Below are positions 10,501 to 20,800 of a stretch of 64,000 nucleotides of DNA, piece by piece. The translations under genes were made by a program, and so were the position numbers. The first letter of the stretch is position 1, and each line of letters starts with the position of its first letter. This DNA comes from Ectocarpus siliculosus (lineage: Eukaryota; Sar; Phaeophyceae; Ectocarpales; Ectocarpaceae), in NCBI GenBank assembly GCA_000310025.1, contig FN648136.1:129513-193512 (forward strand), in the 5' to 3' direction. The notes under the pieces are model-generated. The model saw nothing but the letters and a program-made list of their open reading frames with translations. It did not search any database and had not been told where the DNA came from.

Positions 10501-13500
10501 TTCCTGTGAGCGCGCGATTTCGGCGTGTATGCTGCCCAGCACGGCTGGCTGCTTCTGCCCCCACACCCGGACGGCGCTCGTGCTCATGTCCGCGTGTTCC
10601 GTGTTAAAGGGTAATCCTTTAGACTACCCAGTCAGCGGTGGCCAAGTAGTCCAGTCGATTTATTAGGACATGTAAAAGGTGGTTCTCAGGGGGGCGTGAG
10701 GTAATCATGACGCATGTTCCGGCCGCACTTTTGCCCAGGCGCACAAGGTCTACAAGGGAGCAGAGGCTCTCGGATTGATGCAGTCGAGGGCGGGGGTAAC
10801 CTCAGAGTCCCTGGTGTACCTTAAGGAAGCTCTCAAGATGGTGATCAACGAAGACGGGAACGCAGACCCATATGCCAGGGACCAGGTGACCAAAATGCGC
10901 AAGTTTTTTGTGTGTCCTGGTGGGAGACCCGAGTGTAAGGTCTTGGCACGTGAAGTTATTGTTACGTAGTATAATTTGACGAGCCGTTCGTGATGGATGC
11001 AACAGATCAAAAGCGTTGATGTGCATTCATCGGGTTCGTCCGCTGTTTTTACCCCTTCGAAGGGGTGCGTGCTCGTTACGGCACACGCGCCGATCGACGT
11101 GTACTACATACTGCTGTAGGATTCAAGACCCCGGTGCCCCGTTCTCGAAAGGGGTATGCACACAAGCATCCGATGATGATCAAACGTCTAAGACCTGCGA
11201 CCCCCCCCCCCTCCGCGTGCCGCTCTCTACAGGCCGACGGCGCTAGCTTCGACCATCGGCTCGGTGGGGATGAGGTGCTGAGCAGTGGGTCGGTACACGT
11301 GACCGCCTCGCTCGTCAAGGTCCTGGGGTTCCTGCTCACAGAAGGCATGGAGAACGTCGACCACTACAAGATGGTGGTGCTGAGAGAGCGAGGGCCTTGG
11401 GAGCCGGTTTCCTCGAGGGGGAGGCGAGGGAGGAACCGCCCGGGGTCGGGGTCGATCACGGCGATGGAGACGTACCTCTGCTTCTGGTGCCAGAGCGCCA
11501 GCACTTGTTTCTCCGAGATCGACAAGCAAGTGCACTCCGTCGTCCTCACTTCCGGTGAGAGGGGAGGGGAGGGGAGGGGAGGGAAGGGAAGGGGGGGGCG
11601 GACGGAGCTGCTTGTGGTGCGATGAATACGTGCAGGGGCCGGCGAGCTATAAATCAAGCAATTGGACTTTTTAGTCAGACGTCGGGTCGGCGAGGTGTGG
11701 AAGTCGGCTGACTATATAGTCTAATGGTTTGATTTCGTCTTCCACATAGTTTAAGAGTCAAGGGCGTCTGTCTGTTCTGACGTGGTGGGCAGCAACCTCC
11801 GACCACCCTATGCATATGACGCGAGACACATATCCCGCGCTTGGAATGGGAGTCCGTCGTGCCGCATACACACATAGAAGGAAGGCTAGGCCACATTGTT
11901 TTTGCAGTTGGGAAACGCTGCTGTTGCCCCCCCCTCCCCCCCTCCCGTACCACGTCGCCCCCAGGAACCCTTAGCCCGATGAACTCCTTCGCGGGGGAGT
12001 TGGGCATTGAATTCCCTCACCGGCTGGAGGCGAACCACGTTATCAACGTCAAGAAGCAGTGCCTCGTTACCAGCGTTGGGTACTTCGGCAAAGTCAGTCT
12101 GGACGCAAGGTAAAAGCTGAGATGATGTAAGGTTGCAGCATGTGGCACGCAGGTTCAAGAGTGACAAGCGCATGGCCTTAAGTTGGTGCTTGGTGGTAAA
12201 GGCAAGTCTGGCAAGGGGGCGCGAGAGAGGTAGCCAGTGAAAGACGACTGTCATGCGTGCACCGTCGTTATGACAGTCGGAACGCTCAGCTTTTCTTGTT
12301 CAAGGTTAGGATCGGCAGGTTATTCCAGGGTGATGAAGCGCTTGGTGTCTTTTCGAGGGCACGTCTTTCGTGGGTGGCTTTCGGGTCGTTGCAATCGAGA
12401 GGCTGCATGCCCATGTCCTCGTGTCCGTCAACACTGTAGAGCTATGAGCAATGGTTTGATGTCGTACAATGAGGTCCTCTCCCCGATTGTCTTGCGCGAC
12501 AGCAGTAGCTCGCTCGCACCCTTGTACCCGTTTCTTGACCACCACCACGAGAAATGAGGCAGGCGTGTCTCTGCCTTCGGTCCTCGTGAACAGCCGCGTC
12601 AGGTGAAGAACAAGGTTTTAATAATAGTACCACCTTCTACTTTGCGCTCGTTGCGCTCTCTTGACGTTCGACAGGTACACGAATCAGCACGACCTAAAGT
12701 ACCAAGACGCTCTCGGCAACGCCCTCCTCCAGCACGCGCGCGTCGTCCCCGGGGGCATCCTGGTTTTCTTCCCGAGCTACGGGTTGATGGACAAGATGCA
12801 CGACCGATGGGAGGTGGTTAACACCGTTACAATCGTCTTGTCTGTGATTTTCAACACTAACAACCCTAACCCTAACCCTAACCCTAGCCCTAACCCTACT
12901 GCTGTGTACCTACCTCGTTAGATGATTTCGCCTAGATCCCCTTGGCAGAGTTGGTCGCGGCACTTCGTTTTTTCGCTACGACTAGACGCTCTGCGGCCGA
13001 ATATTGTACAAAAGTATCACGAGGAGACCCTTTACCGCAAACGTATCGCATGCGTGGGGGGGAATTAAAGAGGCTATCAGCGGGGCCCCCGAAGGGGATA
13101 CAGGGTCGGGGCGATGCATCCCGAGGTAGTCAGCCAGTTGTTTGAGAGGTCACGATTCCTTTCGTACGGCGTATTTTTCGCTTCACGTTGTTCGACTCGT
13201 TTCGTGCTTCGTCAGGTTACGGGCTTGCTGCAAGCTCTCCAAGAGATAAAGGGGGTCTACTTGGAGCCGCGGGGGCAGGGAAAAATCGACGGCGTGCTGG
13301 CGGAGTACTACGTGAGCGTCGCGCCGTTGTCCGTTTTTTTTTTCTTCCTCGCAGGACTTTGGGGAGAGAGCTACCTACTCGCATCGAGACTGATGACACC
13401 GCTGTATAGAATCTCCGTCTTAAATTTGCCGTTCGCCGACAGGTATCTTTTCGAGTCCGTGCACACTGCTTGCTGCCCATCTTGCGCCAACGTCTCAGAA

Positions 13501-16244
13501 ACAGGATGGTGCGCGTTGTTGGCCGGGTACATGTAAGTGTGTTGATGCGTGTCGTTCGGCCTTCCCGTGTTATGTCCACCACGTCAGGAGGATATCGCGG
13601 CCGCCAGGGAGAATCAGTCATCGAAGGAGAATCAGTATCATTCGAGCACCCGGACTGGCGCGATGATGTTGGCGGTGGCCAGAGGCAAAGTGAGTTTGCC
13701 GATGCAGAATAGATGTCGGGGGGCGCGGAGGACACGATACGACGCGACGCGTTCAGGCCTGCGCCGATTGTCTTTGCTGATGTGTGGCACAGGCACCCTG
13801 GTCGCTTAGATGCGAGATGGTTCAGTCGGCGGTCGGCGAGCGAGCGACTCGCTGCGGCGGGGCTCGGTTCCACGACAGCGTGTACCCTGCAGGCAGTTTT
13901 TATCTTAAAGCTGACACCACGGCACACGTGGTCCACAAGAACAATTTGTTTTACTACTGCCGTACGTGGCGTGCTCTCCGTGAACACGTGCACGACCTCT
14001 GGACTCCCAATCGCGGCCCGCAGGTGTCAGAAGGCATCGACTTCAGTGACGATGCGGCTCGGATGTGCGTCATCGTAGGGATCCCTTATCCGAGCTCCAA
14101 AGACCTCCAGGTAGGGTGGGTTTTAGGGGGGACATGCGATACGTCCGTTCGTCGCTTACTGCCTTACCTTAGAGAGGGGCGAATCCCAGCAGCCCGGCTG
14201 TACGGAAGACGAAAAAGAGCAGCGTTATGGAACCCAAGGGGTTCCGCGAAAGTGCTGCTTATCTACATGCGGTTCAGATGCCCGTGTGAGGAGGAGCCCG
14301 GTACGAAAGGAACGGTTTGCTATCGTGACTGCGTCAGCAACATGTCTGGCAGAACAAGCGCAACTATTGTAGTTCAACCTACCACGCGAGCTTGAACTGT
14401 GAGGGCGGTACTGGTAACAGTGCAACCTCAGCAGCATTCAGCCCGTGCGGCTCGTCCAGCACGCCGCATACGCCTTCACGGAAGCCGTACAACGCCTTGC
14501 GGCCACCCAGGGATTTTTTTCGAGAGTTAGACGGTTCGCCCAGAACGGCCAAGATGTGCACCCCAGGTGACATACATATTGTATCACACCTTTTGCACCG
14601 ATTTCCAGAGCTCGATCAGTCCACGACGAAGAGCGTCTCTTCGCGTGTTGATTCTCGTCCGCGGGATACGTTTGTCGTGTCCCCCCCCCCCCCCCCCCGC
14701 AGGTGATGCTCAAGAAGGAGTACCAGGACCAGCGCAGGACAAGGGACCCGCGGCTAGTGGGCGGGAGGGCGTGGTACAGCCTCCAAGCGTTTCGCGCGGT
14801 CAACCAGGCCGTCGGCAGGCAAGGAAAGGGCGATGCGATATGGCCCTGAAAAACAAGTTTTGGGACGGTGTTATTACACCCCCGCGCCGTTGCACTTTGA
14901 GACGAAACCTCTCTTGTCCGACTCTGGAGGTTCTGGTTGGGGTGTGCTTTGCACCCCTCGCGGGCGAACAGATCACCCGTGACTTCCGTCAATGCCCTAT
15001 CGCAGCCGATTTCGGTACCGCAATTTCCTCGATACAACAAGTACCCGCCCTTTTGCACGCCGTCCTACTATGTGTCAGGTGTATTCGGCACAGAAGCGAT
15101 TTCGGCGCCATTGTTCTGTGCGACCCCCGCTACGCTTCCTCGACGGAGACAACCGCCAGCCTGAGCAAGTGGGTGCGATCTAGCGTGAGGCAGTGCAGGA
15201 GCGTGGAAGTGTCCCTCCCGCTCGTTGAGGCGTTCTTCCGGCAGCACCAACCGCAAAAAGACCAGCATCACGCGGTACAGCCGGAGGCTTCCGCTTGTGC
15301 CGGCTCTAGCTCTGTCGGTGGCGACGGCGACGCCGGGTGTTGCGCCGGTGGTAACAACGGGACCGGCGATTGTGGCGAGAGTCGGGGGGGCCTGGAGCAC
15401 AAGCCGGAGGGTGCAGCGGAAGGGTCGCTTGACCCTGGACTCGTGCAGCAATCGCTTTCGCAGGTGCGTTTTGGGGTTGTTGCACTTCGGAGTCATGTCG
15501 GGGGAGAGTGCCCGAATTCCCGAAGAATGCTGCCAAAACTCTGAACGCCCACGGTTCACCATCGTCGTGTTGAACGATTTACCGAGTCAGCACAATTGGC
15601 GTCTTGGATCTCACCAGATGTTCAGGCAAGGCTGCGCGGCCTCCAATCCGACCGACGACCCTGCGAACGGCGGTGCTGCGAGCCTTACCCAAGGGACCGA
15701 TGGCCGTACCGCGCTCCAACTTCTCTCTCAAGGGACGACGACGAACGTCCCTCGCGTTAACCCGACGATCACGGCGCACGAAAAACCACACGCCGATCCT
15801 GAGCCGAGGCGGCCAGAAGGGTCTCTGTGGTGCCGCAAGGGAGGCGCTCTGATCTCGGGGGCTCCCCCAGGTGCGATCTCGGGTGTTGGGGTCGGTGGAC
15901 CCCGTCTAGCGACGGCAATGGCTAGCACTCACCTCTACCGCACGATCATCGCCCTGACCTCCGATTGCACGACGTCGAGCGGGGGCAGCGAGGACGGCTT
16001 GCCTGACGCGGCCACGGTGATCGAGGTCCCGCGAGGCTGGCCGCTCGTTGAGAAGGTGTCCCAGGGGGAAGGGCGGTGGGTGGCTGGCGACGGCCTGGTG
16101 TACGCCCCCTTGTATTGCTCGTGTCCCGGCTGCCGACTAGCGCACATAGGGGAGAAGGTCATAGCGGCGGGACTAGGCTTCCAAGAGACGATCGGCCAAG
16201 CGTGGTTCTTCCCCTCTCTCGTTCATGCCGTCGGCATCGACTAG
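7505..16244 (+). CDS. FANCJ: FANCJ/BRIP1-type Fe-S DEAH DNA helicase (5' end not resolved)
   Basis: This is a superfamily-2, XPD-like 5'-3' DNA helicase, which in other eukaryotes acts in crosslink repair and G-quadruplex unwinding in the nucleus. Exons with matching phases: 7505-8303, 8635-8707, 9000-9134, 9404-9485, 9761-9863, 10365-10471, 10739-10885, 11233-11554, 11965-12109, 12675-12813, 13216-13311, 13588-13689, 14024-14110, 14703-14818, 15079-15463, 15618-16244 (about 1154 residues). Visible motifs: Q motif FAPQLALM; Walker A ESPTGTGKT; an acidic insert with NLS-like PKKKRQK; CSRTHSQLNQV; the four Fe-S cysteines (STC, DDAC, KAC, ACPYYTAR); LCPYNYLVDP; DEAHN split by an intron; LTSGTLSPM; VSEGIDFSDD; and motif VI QAVGRCIRHR. 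CLLESPTGTGKTLALLCAAL favours FANCJ over RTEL1 or XPD. Only the initiator exon is missing. The intron after 14818 uses a GC donor. The 208-residue last exon is a separate Cys-containing module. Confidence 0.93.
11555..11600 (+). repeat. GGGGA-repeat, G-quadruplex-prone tract at a FANCJ splice donor
   Basis: Directly after the GT donor at 11555 the sense strand runs through several GGGGA units and ends in a 7-G run. At least four G3+ tracts with one-base loops fit the canonical quadruplex pattern. It would be present in the pre-mRNA. Confidence 0.75.
12858..12899 (+). repeat. Interstitial telomere-like (CCCTAA)n array
   Basis: About six CCCTAA units, one changed to CCCTAG, lie in the FANCJ intron between exons ending 12813 and starting 13216. 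There is no sign of a contig end, so this is an internal array. Confidence 0.85.
14581..14640. repeat. Partial foldback-family fragment in FANCJ intron
   Basis: The segment with ATCACACC, then CACCGATTT, AGAGCTCGAT, CAGTCCACGACGAAGAG aligns with the left arm and adjoining interior of copy 1 (about 1735-1790). No right arm follows, so this is a truncated copy. Confidence 0.55.
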
Positions 16245-17865
16245 ACATGCTTGAGTGCATGCGGGTGAAAGTGCTTGGTTTTTAGTTTTACGACCCCTGT
16301 ATGTTGAGACATGTGATACATTCGGTGTGTGGGAGCGAGAAGGGGACAGGGCATGATTGACTTTGTCTCGCACGAGCTTTTAACTCAAGGTATCATGGAT
16401 TTCGTCAGCAACGGTTGGTTGCGTTGTGCACGGAGCGGGATCGATGGATTGAGGTTGTGGTATTTTCATGGCGACTCGTGTTGATGTTGTTTTTCTTGAG
16501 TGAGTCAACGCCCGCGTTGGGATTTTTTTTATGACGAGGAGTTCATACCCAAGCGGGTGCAGCCCTCTCATCTTCCTGACGCTTGGATTGCAATGACACG
16601 GCCTGGTCATAAGCGCTTGATCGAAAAGAAAGGACTGACTTGATCGTCGTTACCCTTGAACCTAAACGTTTGTGAAAGTGTGAGGTGAGATTTCGTTTTT
16701 GTTTGGCGTCCCATTTATTCTTACGTACGTCAGTCTTTGAGAATACACACACCAAAGAGAGAAACGAGAAAATACCCCGTTCGAAGGCACGCAATGATGT
16801 TTTCTGGGTGGGTGCATCAAACGGGGCTCACACAGGAGGCAGTCCACTTTGGATCCGAAGACAAGAAACAACGGAAAACGAACATCAAAACGCGAGCTTG
16901 TCCCGGCAAATATACCACAGAGGGATCCAAAAATCAAGTCAAGAATGGAGGAGCTGTTGCTCTAGCCGCACCATTCCCCGCCCAAAACGTTGTTTCTCTC
17001 TCTACACGCTTCAACCAAGATGAACACGTCTCCCCCACGTTTCTAGAGTGTTCTACCCAATATTGCCAGGAAACAGCACAGTAAACAGGTCTCACCCACA
17101 ACGGGCAACTCGATACCGCTCGACAACTACATACATATACAATGAACGTTGGTCATATCTGTCCCCCTCTCGGTCCTGGCGAGACGGACAAGGCCGAGAG
17201 CTTTGTGTGGGTTCGAAATGACATGTCCCCCCGCTTGCAGCCAACTTTTGCGTCTTTGGGTGATGTTGTGTTTCGATCCATCATCGAGAGCCTGATATTC
17301 TTTGGCCTGGACTACAGTACACATTAAAAGCGTCCCCGTGAGTGTAGACGTTTTCAAATTATTGCCGTCCGAGCTACTGTAGACTACATTAGATGGGCCT
17401 CTCCCGAAGCATGTTCAAAAGACTATCGTAGCTCAGCGCCTTGTCCGGCAAATATGGTGTGGTTTCGCAACGACTGCAACGATCACCAACATGTACGTCT
17501 AGACCAATAGTACGTCTAGACCAACAAGCACGTCGAGCTTTCGGCCGAGCAGTTGCATCGTAAAGCATGGTAAAGCCCAACGTTGGACAACAACTGCGAT
17601 TCTTATGGTAGAAGGACGCTCGCCTGGCGTTGGACTTCGGTCCCGGGAAGATCGAGAGCTCGAAGAGCTTCGGCTGCTCCCATCCGAGAAGTAGCTGGTG
17701 GTGAGAATGACGCTACCTCCCTCCCGCTGTGTCATGTGTGTTGGCCGGTTGGTCCTGCCTATTACTTCGAGGAACAGATCACCGCCCGTCACGTCCGTCT
17801 TCGTGGATGCCACCGGGGCCTCCGGTCACCCGTGAAGGGGTTTATTCTCGCCGTCGCTGATGTCT
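16245..17865. other. Intergenic region between convergent FANCJ and ankyrin-RING genes
   Basis: No coding exon is recognised. A short direct repeat of TACGTCTAGACCAA occurs twice at about 17494-17523. Open frames on both strands are short and without family motifs. Confidence 0.5.
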
Positions 17866-20800
17866 TCAGCGCTGGCTTTGGGCCAAGATGAAACTGGAAG
17901 ACGGCCACGCACCGCTTTTGTCTCCACAGATGTTTGTACTAATGCTCCAATCCCCGTCGTCACTCACTGAGTTGGTGTCTCTTTCCACGACCTGATTCCC
18001 AGAATTGGACACGTTCATTGGACTACTTCTGGAGTTGGTCTCCTCCTCAACAACATCCCCTGCAAGTAATAAGGCTCCTGGCAGATTCGCCGGGTGCGTA
18101 GTCTCTGCCGTCGTGTCCGAACAGTCTGTGCATGCTCCGCCTACAATCTTGACGGAGACGGAGCATGCCCGCGTGGGCCTAACGCTTCGGGAGAAAGCAG
18201 CACAATCGCTTTCTTTGAGACGAACGGTCTCGTGGTCGAGATGGTTGTCAGCAACACTTTTGTTGACACGAACGGTCTCGAGGTCGAGGTGACTGTCAGC
18301 GGTAGTTTCGTTGAGGCAAGCGGTCTCGAGATCGAGAGGGTCGTCAGCGGCACTACCGCTCGCGGCTTGCACGGTGCCCAAAGCGGTACTGATTTTGCCA
18401 CCACCGCCGGCCCCGTCCTTAAGCTCTGCGAGTGTACCCAGCGTACAGGCATGTAGTTCTTCTTGCCTTTCATACTTGCGGTTGTCAGTGCCGCATGTGG
18501 CCTCGCGTGGGGTTGGCGTGGCATCTCCGTCGCCGACAGTTCGGTCAGGGAAGAAACATCTTTCTGCGTCCTGTCCGTCACCTCCTTCAGAGGCGTCGAC
18601 CCTGGCTCCAGATTCCACTGTTGTTGTAGTCTTCGAAGGATCACCGTTGCCACTCGAGTTAGCTCCCTCGGCTATTAACTCAGAGCAGCTGCTTTTTGAG
18701 CTACCAGCGGTCTGGCCTTTTCCTTCACCACTAGCAGGGCGGCCAGAAACGTAACTGCCATCCGCCGGTCGAGGGCGGTCGAGAACAGCGAGCTCTGGTT
18801 CGTCGAGACTTGCGGCGCTAGAACCCCCGCCGGAAAACACAACGCCTGGTCCCTGCATCCTGTGGATGCCATCATCACAGGCACCGCTGGTGCCGGTCGA
18901 GTTTTCGCTGGTAAGAGTGAAGCGACCACGTGGCTTCTCCGTCCCACCGCCTTCGAAGCTTGCGACGCTACTGCCAGCAGCGATACTCCCGCTTTCAACC
19001 ACAGGTGGCGTCGGCGCAGGGGAGGGCGTTCGGAGAAGAAATCGCTCTTCCAAACCCCGTCGTTCCGCAGTGACCACCAAAATTTCTGCCCTGGTACGCC
19101 GGACGTCTAGCTTTAGATCTGCGTTCTCTGCCACCAGATCCCGCACCTGATCCCGAGAGAAGCGTGAGCAGAGGCACGAAACCCGCGGTGTGCATGAGCG
19201 AACGAATACATACGCAGGAAAAGCCTGTGGTTGCGATTGCAAAGGAGTATCCACGATCTATCGATCGTCGGACCCCATAGTACATAACTAAGGTGGATCA
19301 TCTGTGTGGTGGAGGCGACGGGAAAAGGGTCGCATGCAATACGGCGGCTAGGGAGCGAGTGCAACGACTAGATAGCCTCGACCCGTAGCTCGCCGAAGTT
19401 GTCCCGGCGTCGTGTATAGACCTGATGATCTGCGATACTTTTGCGTGCCGGGGGAACGAGCCGTGTATTCGAGCCCTAGAAATGACGTGGCAAGGCACAA
19501 TCCCGGCCGACTACTTGCTGCCTCTTCCGCTCGAGCTCTACGATTACGATATGCCTAGCGAAACTCACTCGGCGGCTGAACCTTTTCAACTGCGCCCTCA
19601 TCCCGGCGCTTTCGTCTTCCAAAGCTGAAACGCGCTCGTATACTTGTCTGCTCTCCAGGAGCCGGTACCCTCGCACGGGGCAGTTGCAAAGAGGGCAACT
19701 GCCACCGAGCATACACGTTTCGAGAGGTAGGGATAGGCGGGAAGAGAGGCGACCGACGCAAGGTTTAGGGACATGCAGGTTCCAGAAAGCGAAAAGCCCT
19801 CTCCCAACGTAACGAACCGACTTCAATCTCAACGTAAGATTGTGCACTCCCGAGGGAATGGTCTCTGTAGAGAGGGGCCGCAGCTTCGGTGCTAGGCGAT
19901 AGTAGTAGCACTCAACGTCATGGGCTTGATTGAAAAATGTTTTCCCACAGATACAGTCCATGTCGTACTTGCCTATTCATCGCGGTCATGGAGTGTCACT
20001 CACCCACATAGGAAAAAACGATTTGGCGCTTAAGCTGTAGAGTCGTCCTCGGTAAATTACTCACCGTATTGATAAGAGATGCCTCCGTATGTAGTCAACA
20101 CCCAAAACTACGAAGTCGAAACCCGTGCTGCAGTCTATGTGCGCTCACACCTCAAATCTACGCATATTTCTGAATCAGCAGCAAAAAAACATAGCTACCG
20201 TATAGAGAGGTTACCTCTGGAGCGAGTTGGCACATGAAGCACACGCCGCAAGGTGTCGGCAAGGGTCAAGTACGGCCTCCTTAACCTCCACTTGACAGAC
20301 CGGGCATTCCGGCTTAACGGCTGCAGAAAATGTGGCGCGACTCTCATCAGAGGAGTACGCCATCACCTCCAAGCGTTCCCTTTCGGCCCTTTCAAGCTGG
20401 TCCTCGAGATGGGACACCTATGGTAGGTTGGAGGAGAGGATAAGCACCGCAGAACAAGGGGTGCGTAAATCGAAAAGACTCGCGGAACTTAGCATTCTTC
20501 AGGTTGCACGCCAATCGTGAGGCGTTGCCGCTATGTACGAGCCGGTGCAAAGGGAGTGAAAAACGGCTCCAGTGAGGTGACATAATGGATCGAAAATGCG
20601 AGTTTAGCGCTATTCATATCTGTTTTAGCGACGTGTGCTGGTACTGCTGTTGAACCGACTGGCAAATTCGGCACGGACTGCTGGCAACCCTGTGCTCTCA
20701 TTTCCGGCTTTTCCCCACCGTCTACCAAGCAAGCGGGATGAAGTTCAATGTTTCCTTGAGGTCGTACTCGGGACGAGGTAAACGAGACGTTGCCACGCGC

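Noticed and set aside
12858-12899. Chromosome end suggested by CCCTAA repeats
   Set aside because: The array is only about 42 bp and lies in the middle of a split gene with normal sequence on both sides.
15225-15617. Upstream part of the 339-codon frame before the last FANCJ exon
   Set aside because: It overlaps the preceding FANCJ exon in a different frame. The helicase frame (RCIRHRSDFGAIVLCDPRY) is the supported one, and only 15618 onward is used.
7505-16244. RTEL1 or XPD instead of FANCJ
   Set aside because: The Walker A context (CLLESPTGTGKTLALLC), the Fe-S cysteine spacing and VARGKVSEGIDFSDD fit FANCJ better. No RTEL1 harmonin-like or C-terminal RING part is present.
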